Shown here: positions 27,074-37,958 of the stretch, in pieces
Position numbering within the stretch: the first letter of the stretch is position 1
How the letters are laid out: each line of letters opens with the position of its first letter
Assembly (NCBI RefSeq): GCF_048773025.1
Contig: NC_133562.1
Location: 27,377,501 to 27,441,500, forward strand
From: Camelus bactrianus
Lineage: Eukaryota > Chordata > Mammalia > Artiodactyla > Camelidae
Direction: 5' to 3'
Length of the DNA: 64,000 nucleotides
Translations under genes and position numbers: made by a program
Notes under the pieces: generated by a model
The model's database searches: none
What the model was told of the DNA's origin: nothing
The model's input: only the letters and a program-made list of their open reading frames with translations

Positions 27074-27319
27074 GTGCTAGCTAAACGAACGTCTCTCCAC
27101 ATGCTCAGTTCTGTGAGTTAAGTGTGTGTGAAAGCCATCCTTCACCTAGCTTGTTGGGAACACAAAGTTTCTTTTCAGTTGAAAACTAACTGTATACATA
27201 TATATGGGGAGGTACCAGCTCCAACTCGGTTTTACAGTGAAAACTGCAGGAAATTCTACCAGCACTAGGAAACAGACTGAGAAACCACAGTAAACGTTTC
27301 CCTGCAAACCATTCCAATT
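27074..27319. repeat. Monomer m5 (246 bp)
   Basis: The dyad is altered to 'ctcagttctgtgag'. Other signatures are 'gttgaaaactaactg', 'gtatacatatatatgg' and 'attctaccagcactagg'. It contains a perfect CATATATATG palindrome at 27197-27206. It is a breakpoint partner in three rearrangements (at 1340, 6533 and 19156). Confidence 0.9.
27197..27206. other. CATATATATG palindrome (example)
   Basis: A perfect 10-bp alternating pyrimidine-purine palindrome in m5. The same site in many other monomers reads 'acatatatatgg' or the imperfect 'acatatatatagg'. It sits about 125 bp from the monomer start, about 90 bp after the CTCAG dyad. It may be a flexible or easily melted spot, which is inference only. Confidence 0.6.
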
Positions 27320-27566
27320 GTGATAGCTAAACGAAAGTCTCTCCACATGCTCAGTTCTGAGAGATAAGTGAGTGTGAAAGCTGTCCTTCACGTTGCTTGA
27401 TGGGAACACAAAGTTTCCTTTCAGTTTCAAACTCCTCTCCATAAATATACATGGACAACACTAGTTCCAAATCGGTTTTACAGTGAAAACTGCGGGATCT
27501 TCAAACCTGCTCTAGAAAACAGACTGAGAAAACAGAGTAAAAGTTTCTCCAACAAAAGTTCCCTTT
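27320..27566. repeat. Monomer m6 (247 bp)
   Basis: Signatures are 'gtgatagctaaac', 'gtgagtgtgaaagctg', 'cacgttgcttgatggg', 'ccataaatatacatgg', 'acaacactagttcc' and 'aactgcgggatcttc'. It belongs to the 'cttgatggg' class with m9, m14 and m16. Two alleles occur in the core: 'gtgatagctaaac' and 'gttatagctaaat'. Confidence 0.9.
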
Positions 27567-27814
27567 GTGCTAGATGAACTAAAGTCTGTCCACATGCTCA
27601 GTTCTTAGAGATATGAGAGTGTTAAAGCCGTCCTTCACCTATCTTGTTGGGAACAAACGTTTCTTTTCAGTTGCAAAATTTATTCCTTAAATATATATAG
27701 GGATTTACTAGCCCCAAATCGGTTTTACAGTGAAAAATGCAGGAACTACCATACGGCACTAGGAAACAGACTGAGAAACCAGAGTAAACGTTTCTCCTGC
27801 TAACCGTTCCCGTT
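27567..27814. repeat. Monomer m7 (248 bp)
   Basis: Signatures are 'gaactaaagtctgtcc', 'gagagtgttaaagcc', 'gggaacaaacgtttc', 'ttgcaaaatttattcc' and 'cccaaatcggtttt'. In this unit and the preceding one the dyad reads 'ttcttagag'. It is m1-like. Confidence 0.9.
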
Positions 27815-28061
27815 GTGCTAGCTGAACGAAAGTCTCTCCACACACTCAGTTCTGAGAGAAGAGTGTGTATGTAAGCCTCACTTCACATAGCTTGTTGGGA
27901 AAAAAAGTTTCTTTTCCGTTGCAAACTTCACTCCATATACATATATGTGGAGGTACTAGCTCCAACTCGGTTTTATAGTGAATACTGCAGGAACTTCAAA
28001 CCGGCACTAGGAAACAGACTGAGAAACCAGAGTAAAAGTTTCACTGCAAACCATTCCCATT
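27815..28061. repeat. Monomer m8 (247 bp)
   Basis: Signatures are 'gagaagagtgtg', 'gggaaaaaaagtttc', 'ttttccgttgcaaac', 'catatacatatatgtgg' and 'tatagtgaatactgcagg'. It shares 'ctccacacactcag' with m2. Confidence 0.9.
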
Positions 28062-28308
28062 GTGCTAGCTAAATGAACGTCTCTCCACATGCTCAGTTCT
28101 GAGAGATAATTGAGTGTGAAAGCTGTACTTCACGTTGCTTGATGGGAACACAAGTTTTCCTTTCAGTTTCAAACTCCTCTCCATAAATATACATGGACAG
28201 TACTAGTTCCAACTCGGTTTTACACTGAAAACTGCGGGAAATTCAATCCGGCTCTAGGAAACAGACTGAGAAACCAGAGTAAAAGTTTCTCCAGCAACAG
28301 TTCCCTTT
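28062..28308. repeat. Monomer m9 (247 bp)
   Basis: Signatures are 'gctaaatgaacg', 'gataattgagtgtg', 'aaagctgtacttcacg', 'gttttacactgaaaac' and 'gaaattcaatccggctc'. It is a 'cttgatggg' class member. Confidence 0.9.
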
Positions 28309-28556
28309 GTGCTAGATGAACTAACTTCTCCCACATACTCAGTTCTGAGAGATAATTGTGTGTGAAAGCCGTACTTCACCTAGCTTGCTGGGAACACAAA
28401 GTTTCTTTTCAGTTGCAAACAGCACTCCATACATACATATGGGGAGGTACAAAATCCAAATTTATTTTACAGTGAAAACTGCAGGAACTTCAAACCGGCA
28501 CTAGGAAACAGACTTTGAAACCAGAGTAAATATTTCTCCTGCAACCCGTTCCCTTT
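28309..28556. repeat. Monomer m10 (248 bp)
   Basis: Signatures are 'taacttctcccacatac', 'agcttgctgggaac', 'acatacatatgggg', 'ggtacaaaatccaaattt' and the tail 'agactttgaaaccagag'. It is a partner in both hybrids of the expanded unit at 4306. Confidence 0.9.
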
Positions 28557-28805
28557 GGGCTAGATGAACGAACGTCTCACCAAATGCTCATTTCTGAGAG
28601 ATATGTGTATTTGTAAGTGGTACTTCCCCAAGCTTGTTGGGAACACAAAGTTTCTTTTCAGTTGCAAACTCCAATCCATACATATACAAAGGAAAGTATT
28701 AGCTCCAACTCGGTTTTACACTGAAACCTGCAGGAACTTCAATCCGGCAGTAGGAAACAGACTGGGAATCCACAGAAATAGTTTCTCCTGCAACCCGTTG
28801 CCTTT
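28557..28805. repeat. Monomer m11 (249 bp)
   Basis: Opens with 'gggctagatg'. It has 'caccaaatgctcattt', 'gtaagtggtacttcccc', 'catatacaaaggaaag', 'actgaaacctgcagg' and 'ccacagaaatagtttc'. First member of the m11-m15 module, and the most conserved monomer from unit to unit by eye. Confidence 0.9.
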
Positions 28806-29054
28806 GTGCTAGAAGAATAAATGTCTCTCCACATGCTCAGTTCTGAGAGATAAGTGTGTGTGAAAGCCGTTCTTCACCTAGCTTGTTGGGAACACAAAGT
28901 TTTATTTCAGTTGCCAACTCCTCTCCATACATATATATGGGTTGGTGCTAGCTCCTTCTCTGTTTTAAAGTGAAAACTGCAGGAAATTCACACCGGCTGT
29001 AGGAAACAGACTGAGAAACCAGAGTTAAAATTCCTCCTGCAATCCGTTCCCTTT
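28806..29054. repeat. Monomer m12 (249 bp)
   Basis: Signatures are 'gctagaagaataaatg', 'gttttatttcagttgcc', 'tatgggttggtgctagc', 'ccttctctgttttaaag' and 'gagttaaaattcc'. Confidence 0.9.
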
Positions 29055-29303
29055 GTGCTAGATGAACGAACGTCTCTCCACATGCTCAATTCTGAGATAT
29101 AAGTGTGTTTGGAAGCCGTCCTTCACCTAGCTTGTTGGGAACAGAAAGTTTCTTTTCATTTGCAAACAGCACTCCATACATATATATGGGGAGGTACATG
29201 CTCCAACTTGGTTTTACAGTGAAAACTGCAGGAACTTCTAACCGGCACTAGGAAACAGACTTAGAATCTAGAGTAAATGTTTCTCCTGCAACCCGTTCCT
29301 TTT
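29055..29303. repeat. Monomer m13 (249 bp)
   Basis: Signatures are 'catgctcaattctgag', 'gtacatgctccaacttgg' and the tail 'cttagaatctagag'. Two alleles exist: 'gagatataagtgtgtttgg' (units 3-8 and 10) and 'gagagataagtgtgtttga' (units 1, 2, 9 and 11). Confidence 0.9.
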
Positions 29304-29549
29304 GGGCTAGATGAACGAATGTCTCTCCACATGCTCAGTTTTGAGATATAATTTTGTGTGAAAGCTGTCCTTCACCTAGCTTGATGGGAACAGAAAGTTT
29401 CCATTAATTTGCAAACTCCACTCCATACATTTACATGGGCAGTACTAGTTCCAACTCGGTTTTAATGTGAAAACTGCAGGAAATTCAAACCGGCACTAGG
29501 AAACAGACTGAAAATCCAGAGTAAAATTTCTCCAGCAACCTTTCCATTT
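29304..29549. repeat. Monomer m14 (246 bp)
   Basis: Opens with 'gggctagatgaacgaatg'. It has 'gttttgagatataattttg', 'ccattaatttgcaaac', 'acatttacatgggcag' and 'gttttaatgtgaaaac'. The units at 18659 and 30041 carry 'acaattacatgg' here. Confidence 0.9.
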
Positions 29550-29793
29550 TTGCTAGATGAACGAACGTCTCTCCACATGCCCATTTCTGAGAGATAAGTG
29601 TGTGTGAAAGCCGCCCTTCAAATAGGTTTTTGGGAACACAAAGATTCCTTACAGTTGCAAACTACACTGCATACATATATATGGGGAGGTACTAGCTCTA
29701 ACACGGTTTAATAGTGAAAACTGCAGGAAATTCACACCAGCAATAGGAAACTGAGAAACCAGGGTAAAAGTTTCCCTGCAAACCATTCCCATT
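29550..29793. repeat. Monomer m15 (244 bp)
   Basis: The shortest monomer. It has 'ttttgctagatg', 'catgcccatttctgag', 'caaataggtttttggg', 'acggtttaatagtg' and a 4-bp shortening in 'aataggaaactgagaaacc' relative to the family. Confidence 0.9.
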
Positions 29794-30040
29794 GTGCTAG
29801 CTAAACGAACGTCTCTCCACATGCTCAGTTCTGAGAGATAAGTGAGTTTGAAAGCTGTCCTTCAAGTTGCTTGATGGGAACACAAGGTTTCCTTTCAGTT
29901 TCAAACTCCTCTCCATAAATATACATGGACAGTAGTAGTTCCAACTCGGTTTTACAGTGAAAACTGCGGGAACTTCAAACTGGCTCTAGGAAACAGGCTG
30001 AGCAACCAGAGTAAAAGTTTCTCCAGCAACAGTTCCCTTT
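29794..30040. repeat. Monomer m16 (247 bp)
   Basis: Signatures are 'gtgagtttgaaagctg', 'caagttgcttgatggg', 'cacaaggtttcc', 'gacagtagtagttcc' and 'aacaggctgagcaacc'. It is a 'cttgatggg' class member and leads into m1, as m6 leads into m7. Confidence 0.9.
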
Positions 30041-33000
30041 GTGCTAGATGAACTAACGTCTCTCCACATGCTCAGTTCTGAGAGATATGAGTGTGTGAAA
30101 GCCGTCCTTCACCTATCTAGTTGGGAACAAAAGTTTCCTTTCAGTTGCAAACTCTATTCCTTACATATATATAGGGATTTACTAGCCCCAACACGGTTTT
30201 ACAGTGAAAAATGCAGGAACTACCATCCGGCACTAGGAAACAGACTGAGAAACCAGAGTAAACCTTCCTCGTGCAACCCGTTCCCTTTGTGCTAGCTGAA
30301 CGAAAGTCTCTCCACACACTCAGTTCTGAGAGAAAAGTGTGTGTAAAAGCCTCCCTTCACCTATCTTGTTGTGAACACAAAGTTTCCTTTAAGTTTCAAA
30401 CTCTATTCCTTACATAGATATAGGGATTTACTAGCCCGAACACCGTTTTACAGTGAAAAATGCAGGAACTTCAAACCGGCACTAGGAAAGAGACTTTCAA
30501 AGCAGAGTAAATGTTTCTCCTGCAACACGTTCCCTTTGTGTTAGATGAAAGAACGTCTCTCCTCATGCTCAGTTCTGAGAGATAAGTGTGTGTGAAAGCC
30601 ATCCTTCACCTAGCTTGTTGGGAACACAAAGTTTCTTTTCAGTTGCAAACCACACTGTATACATATATATAGGGAGGTACCAGTTCCAACTAGGTTTTAC
30701 AGTGAAAACTGCAGGAACTTCAAACCGGCACTAGGAAACAGACTGAGAAACCAGAGTAAACGTTTCTCCTGCAACCCGTTCTCTTTGTGCTAGCTGAACG
30801 AAATTCTCTCCACACGCTCAGTTCTGAGAGAAATATGTGTGTGAAAGCCTCCCTTCACCAAGCTTGTTGGGAAAAAAAAGATTCTTTTCAGTTGCAAACT
30901 ACAATCCATACATTTACATGGGGAGGTACTAGCTCCTACTCGGTTCTACAGTGAAAACTGCAGGAATTTCAAACCGGCACTAGGAAACAGACTGAGAAAC
31001 CAGAGTAAAATCTCCCTGCATATATTTCCAATGTGCTAGCTAAACGAACGTCTCTCCACATGCTCAGTTCTGTGAGTTAAGTGTGTGTGAAAGCCATCCT
31101 TCACCTAGCTTGTTGGGAACACAAAGTTTCTTTTCAGTTGAAAACTAACTGTATACATATATATGGGGAGGTACCAGCTCCAACTCGGTTTTACAGTGAA
31201 AACTGCAGGAAATTCTACCAGCACTAGGAAACAGACTGAGAAACCACAGTAAACGTTTCCCTGCAAACCATTCCAATTGTGATAGCTAAACGAAAGTCTC
31301 TCCACATGCTCAGTTCTGAGAGATAAGTGAGTGTGAAAGCTGTCCTTCACGTTGCTTGATGGGAACACAAAGTTTCCTTTCAGTTTCAAACTCCTCTCCA
31401 TAAATATACATGGACAACACTAGTTCCAAATCGGTTTTACAGTGAAAACTGCGGGATCTTCAAACCTGCTCTAGAAAACAGACTGAGAAAACAGAGTAAA
31501 AGTTTCTCCAACAAAAGTTCCCTTTGTGCTAGATGAACTAAAGTCTGTCCACATGCTCAGTTCTGAGAGATATGAGAGTGTTAAAGCCGTCCTTCACCTA
31601 TCTTGTTGGGAACAAACGTTTCTTTTCAGTTGCAAAATTTATTCCTTAAATATATATAGGGATTTACTAGCCCCAAATCGGTTTTACAGTGAAAAATGCA
31701 GGAACTACCATACGGCACTAGGAAACAGACTGAGAAACCAGAGTAAACGTTTCTCCTGCTAACCGTTCCCGTTGTGCTAGCTGAACGAAAGTCTCTCCAC
31801 ACACTCAGTTCTGAGAGAAGAGTGTGTGTGTAAGCCTCACTTCACATAGCTTGTTGGGAAAAAAAGTTTCTTTTCCGTTGCAAACTTCACTCCATATACA
31901 TATATGTGGAGGTACTAGCTCCAACTCGGTTTTATAGTGAATACTGCAGGAACTTCAAACCGGCACTAGGAAACAGACTGAGAAACCGGAGTAAAAGTTT
32001 CACTGCAAACCATTCCCATTGTGCTAGCTAAATGAACGTCTCTCCACATGCTCAGTTCTGAGAGATAATTGAGTGTGAAAGCTGTACTTCACGTTGCTTG
32101 ATGGGAACACAAGTTTTCCTTTCAGTTTCAAACTCCTCTCCATAAATATACATGGACAGTACTAGTTCCAACTCGGTTTTACACTGAAAACTGCGGGAAA
32201 TTCAATCCGGCTCTAGGAAACAGACTGAGAAACCAGAGTAAAAGTTTCTCCAGCAACAGTTCCCTTTGTGCTAGATGAACTAACTTCTCCCACATACTCA
32301 GTTCTGAGAGATAATTGTGTGTGAAAGCCGTACTTCACCTAGCTTGCTGGGAACACAAAGTTTCTTTTCAGTTGCAAACAGCACTCCATACATACATATG
32401 GGGAGGTACAAAATCCAAATTTATTTTACAGTGAAAACTGCAGGAACTTCAAACCGGCACTAGGAAACAGACTTTGAAACCAGAGTAAATATTTCTCCTG
32501 CAACCCGTTCCCTTTGGGCTAGATGAACGAACGTCTCACCAAATGCTCATTTCTGAGAGATATGTGTATTTGTAAGTGGTACTTCCCCAAGCTTGTTGGG
32601 AACACAAAGTTTCTTTTCAGTTGCAAACTCCAATCCATACATATACAAAGGAAAGTATTAGCTCCAACTCGGTTTTACACTGAAACCTGCAGGAACTTCA
32701 ATCCGGCAGTAGGAAACAGACTGGGAATCCACAGAAATAGTTTCTCCTGCAACCCGTTGCCTTTGTGCTAGAAGAATAAATGTCTCTCCACATGCTCAGT
32801 TCTGAGAGATAAGTGTGTGTGAAAGCCGTTCTTCACCTAGCTTGTTGGGAACACAAAGTTTTATTTCAGTTGCCAACTCCTCTCCATACATATATATGGG
32901 TTGGTGCTAGCTCCTTCTCTGTTTTAAAGTGAAAACTGCAGGAAATTCACACCGGCTGTAGGAAACAGACTGAGAAACCAGAGTTAAAATTCCTCCTGCA

Positions 33001-33999
33001 ATCCGTTCCCTTTGTGCTAGATGAACGAACGTCTCTCCACATGCTCAATTCTGAGATATAAGTGTGTTTGGAAGCCGTCCTTCACCTAGCTTGTTGGGAA
33101 CAGAAAGTTTCTTTTCATTTGCAAACAGCACTCCATACATATATATGGGGAGGTACATGCTCCAACTTGGTTTTACAGTGAAAACTGCAGGAACTTCTAA
33201 CCGGCACTAGGAAACAGACTTAGAATCTAGAGTAAATGTTTCTCCTGCAACCCGTTCCTTTTGGGCTAGATGAACGAATGTCTCTCCACATGCTCAGTTT
33301 TGAGATATAATTTTGTGTGAAAGCTGTCCTTCACCTAGCTTGATGGGAACAGAAAGTTTCCATTAATTTGCAAACTCCACTCCATACAATTACATGGGCA
33401 GTACTAGTTCCAACTCGGTTTTAATGTGAAAACTGCAGGAAATTCAAACCGGCACTAGGAAACAGACTGAAAATCCAGAGTAAAATTTCTCCAGCAACCT
33501 TTCCATTTTTGCTAGATGAACGAACGTCTCTCCACATGCCCATTTCTGAGAGATAAGTGTGTGTGAAAGCCGCCCTTCAAATAGGTTTTTGGGAACACAA
33601 AGATTCCTTACAGTTGCAAACTACACTGCATACATATATATGGGGAGGTACTAGCTCTAACACGGTTTAATAGTGAAAACTGCAGGAAATTCACACCAGC
33701 AATAGGAAACTGAGAAACCAGGGTAAAAGTTTCCCTGCAAACCATTCCCATTGTGCTAGCTAAACGAACGTCTCTCCACATGCTCAGTTCTGAGAGATAA
33801 GTGAGTTTGAAAGCTGTCCTTCAAGTTGCTTGATGGGAACACAAGGTTTCCTTTCAGTTTCAAACTCCTCTCCATAAATATACATGGACAGTAGTAGTTC
33901 CAACTCGGTTTTACAGTGAAAACTGCGGGAACTTCAAACTGGCTCTAGGAAACAGGCTGAGCAACCAGAGTAAAAGTTTCTCCAGCAACAGTTCCCTTT
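30041..33999. repeat. HOR unit 8, full 16-mer
   Basis: Canonical 3,959 bp. It keeps the 'ccttcctcg' m1 marker of the two preceding units but has 'gagagaaaagtg' in m2, a normal 'ttctgagag' dyad in m7, 'gtgtgtgtgtaagcc' in m8, 'aaaccggag' at the end of m8 and 'acaattacatgg' in m14. The m14 marker is shared with the unit at 18659. It is a mosaic of its left neighbours and other units. Confidence 0.94.
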
Positions 34000-36900
34000 G
34001 TGCTAGATGAACTAACGTCTCTCCACATGCTCAGTTCTGAGAGATATGAGTGTGTGAAAGCCGTCCTTCACCTATCTAGTTGGGAACAAAAGTTTCCTTT
34101 CAGTTGCAAACTCTATTCCTTACATATATATAGGGATTTACTAGCCCCAACACGGTTTTACAGTGAAAAATGCAGGAACTACCATCCGGCACTAGGAAAC
34201 AGACTGAGAAACCAGAGTAAACCTTTCTCGTGCAACCCGTTCCCTTTGTGCTAGCTGAACGAAAGTCTCTCCACACACTCAGTTCTGAGAGGAAAGTGTG
34301 TGTAAAAGCCTCCCTTCACCTATCTTGTTGTGAACACAAAGTTTCCTTTAAGTTTCAAACTCTATTCCTTACATAGATATAGGGATTTACTAGCCCGAAC
34401 ACCGTTTTACAGTGAAAAATGCAGGAACTTCAAACCGGCACTAGGAAAGAGACTTTCAAAGCAGAGTAAATGTTTCTCCTGCAACACGTTCCCTTTGTGT
34501 TAGATGAAAGAACGTCTCTCCTCATGCTCAGTTCTGAGAGATAAGTGTGTGTGAAAGCCATCCTTCACCTAGCTTGTTGGGAACACAAAGTTTCTTTTCA
34601 GTTGCAAACCACACTGTATACATATATATAGGGAGGTACCAGTTCCAACTAGGTTTTACAGTGAAAACTGCAGGAACTTCAAACCGGCACTAGGAAACAG
34701 ACTGAGAAACCAGAGTAAACGTTTCTCCTGCAACCCGTTCTCTTTGTGCTAGCTGAACGAAATTCTCTCCACACGCTCAGTTCTGAGAGAAATATGTGTG
34801 TGAAAGCCTCCCTTCACCAAGCTTGTTGGGAAAAAAAAGATTCTTTTCAGTTGCAAACTACAATCCATACATTTACATGGGGAGGTACTAGCTCCTACTC
34901 GGTTCTACAGTGAAAACTGCAGGAATTTCAAACCGGCACTAGGAAACAGACTGAGAAACCAGAGTAAAATCTCCCTGCATATATTTCCAATGTGCTAGCT
35001 AAACGAACGTCTCTCCACATGCTCAGTTCTGTGAGTTAAGTGTGTGTGAAAGCCATCCTTCACCTAGCTTGTTGGGAACACAAAGTTTCTTTTCAGTTGA
35101 AAACTAACTGTATACATATATATGGGGAGGTACCAGCTCCAACTCGGTTTTACAGTGAAAACTGCAGGAAATTCTACCAGCACTAGGAAACAGACTGAGA
35201 AACCACAGTAAACGTTTCCCTGCAAACCATTCCAATTGTGATAGCTAAACGAAAGTCTCTCCACATGCTCAGTTCTGAGAGATAAGTGAGTGTGAAAGCT
35301 GTCCTTCACGTTGCTTGATGGGAACACAAAGTTTCCTTTCAGTTTCAAACTCCTCTCCATAAATATACATGGACAACACTAGTTCCAAATCGGTTTTACA
35401 GTGAAAACTGCGGGATCTTCAAACCTGCTCTAGAAAACAGACTGAGAAAACAGAGTAAAAGTTTCTCCAACAAAAGTTCCCTTTGTGCTAGATGAACTAA
35501 AGTCTGTCCACATGCTCAGTTCTGAGAGATATGAGAGTGTTAAAGCCGTCCTTCACCTATCTTGTTGGGAACAAACGTTTCTTTTCAGTTGCAAAATTTA
35601 TTCCTTAAATATATATAGGGATTTACTAGCCCCAAATCGGTTTTACAGTGAAAAATGCAGGAACTACCATACGGCACTAGGAAACAGACTGAGAAACCAG
35701 AGTAAACGTTTCTCCTGCTAACCGTTCCCGTTGTGCTAGCTGAACGAAAGTCTCTCCACACACTCAGTTCTGAGAGAAGAGTGTGTGTGTAAGCCTCACT
35801 TCACATAGCTTGTTGGGAAAAAAAGTTTCTTTTCCGTTGCAAACTTCACTCCATATACATATATGTGGAGGTACTAGCTCCAACTCGGTTTTATAGTGAA
35901 TACTGCAGGAACTTCAAACCGGCACTAGGAAACAGACTGAGAAACCGGAGTAAAATTTTCACTGCAAACCTTTCCCATTGTGCTAGCTAAATGAACGTCT
36001 CTCCACATGCTCAGTTCTGAGAGATAATTGAGTGTGAAAGCTGTACTTCACGTTGCTTGATGGGAACACAAGTTTTCCTTTCAGTTTCAAACTCCTCTCC
36101 ATAAATATACATGGACAGTACTAGTTCCAACTCGGTTTTACACTGAAAACTGCGGGAAATTCAATCCGGCTCTAGGAAACAGACTGAGAAACCAGAGTAA
36201 AAGTTTCTCCAGCAACAGTTCCCTTTGTGCTAGATGAACTAACTTCTCCCACATACTCAGTTCTGAGAGATAATTGTGTGTGAAAGCCGTACTTCACCTA
36301 GCTTGCTGGGAACACAAAGTTTCTTTTCAGTTGCAAACAGCACTCCATACATACATATGGGGAGGTACAAAATCCAAATTTATTTTACAGTGAAAACTGC
36401 AGGAACTTCAAACCGGCACTAGGAAACAGACTTTGAAACTAGAGTAAATATTTCTCCTGCAACCCGTTCCCTTTGGGCTAGATGAACGAACGTCTCACCA
36501 AATGCTCATTTCTGAGAGATATGTGTATTTGTAAGTGGTACTTCCCCAAGCTTGTTGGGAACACAAAGTTTCTTTTCAGTTGCAAACTCCAATCCATACA
36601 TATACAAAGGAAAGTATTAGCTCCAACTCGGTTTTACACTGAAACCTGCAGGAACTTCAATCCGGCAGTAGGAAACAGACTGGGAATCCACAGAAATAGT
36701 TTCTCCTGCAACCCGTTGCCTTTGTGCTAGAAGAATAAATGTCTCTCCACATGCTCAGTTCTGAGAGATAAGTGTGTGTGAAAGCCGTTCTTCACCTAGC
36801 TTGTTGGGAACACAAAGTTTTATTTCAGTTGCCAACTCCTCTCCATACATATATATGGGTTGGTGCTAGCTCCTTCTCTGTTTTAAAGTGAAAACTGCAG

Positions 36901-37958
36901 GAAATTCACACCGGCTGTAGGAAACAGACTGAGAAACCAGAGTTAAAATTCCTCCTGCAATCCGTTCCCTTTGTGCTAGATGAACGAACGTCTCTCCACA
37001 TGCTCAATTCTGAGAGATAAGTGTGTTTGAAAGCCGTCCTTCAACTAGCTTGTTGGGAACAGAAAGTTTCTTTTCATTTGCAAACAGCACTCCATACATA
37101 TATATGGGGAGGTACATGCTCCAACTTGGTTTTACAGTGAAAACTGCAGGAACTTCTAACCGGCACTAGGAAACAGACTTAGAATCTAGAGTAAATGTTT
37201 CTCCTGCAACCCGTTCCTTTTGGGCTAGATGAACGAATGTCTCTCCACATGCTCAGTTTTGAGATATAATTTTGTGTGAAAGCTGTCCTTCACCTAGCTT
37301 GATGGGAACAGAAAGTTTCCATTAATTTGCAAACTCCACTCCATACATTTACATGGGCAGTACTAGTTCCAACTCGGTTTTAATGTGAAAACTGCAGGAA
37401 ATTCAAACCGGCACTAGGAAACAGACGGAAAATCCAGAGTAAAATTTCTCCAGCAACCTTTCCATTTTTGCTAGATGAACGAACGTCTCTCCACATGCCC
37501 ATTTCTGAGAGATAAGTGTGTGTGAAAGCCGCCCTTCAAATAGGTTTTTGGGAACACAAAGATTCCTTACAGATGCAAACTACTCTGCATACATATATAT
37601 GGGGAGGTACTAGCTCTAACACAGTTTAATAGTGAAAACTGCAGGAAATTCACACCAGCAATAGGAAACTGAGAAACCAGGGTAAAAGTTTCCCTGCAAA
37701 CCATTCCCATTGTGCTAGCTAAACGAACGTCTCTCCACATGCTCAGTTCTGAGAGATAAGTGAGTTTGAAAGCTGTCCTTCAAGTTGCTTGATGGGAACA
37801 CAAGGTTTCCTTTCAGTTTCAAACTCCTCTCCATAAATATACATGGACAGTAGTAGTTCCAACTCGGTTTTACAGTGAAAACTGCGGGAACTTCAAACTG
37901 GCTCTAGGAAACAGGCTGAGCAACCAGAGTAAAAGTTTCTCCAGCAACAGTTCCCTTT
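34000..37958. repeat. HOR unit 9, full 16-mer
   Basis: Canonical 3,959 bp. From m8 onward it carries the marker set of the unit at 14700: 'gtgtgtgtgtaagcc', 'aaaccggagtaaaatttt', 'gaaactagag', 'gcaaactactctgc' and 'acagtttaatagtg'. Private changes are 'ttcaactagc' in m13 and 'cagacggaaaatcc' in m14. Confidence 0.94.

Larger units (their letters stand above)
26082..30040. repeat. HOR unit 7, full 16-mer; reference unit for monomer map
   Basis: Canonical 3,959 bp and the twin of the preceding unit. I use it as the reference, so its sixteen monomers are annotated one by one below. Offsets of m1 to m16 from the unit start are 0, 248, 497, 746, 992, 1238, 1485, 1733, 1980, 2227, 2475, 2724, 2973, 3222, 3468 and 3712. 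The same offsets place the monomers of every other full-length unit. Confidence 0.95.

Noticed and set aside
27146-27442. Recurrent 98-99-codon minus-strand frame across m5/m6, present in nearly every HOR unit
   Set aside because: Its conservation is explained by HOR homogenisation: non-coding positions are equally conserved. Composition looks random and no family is recognisable.
28564-28812. Recurrent 82-codon plus-strand frame in m11, unchanged from unit to unit
   Set aside because: Identical translation merely reflects identical DNA in m11. There is no sign of selection such as synonymous-only change, and the diverged flank m11 copies do not keep the frame.
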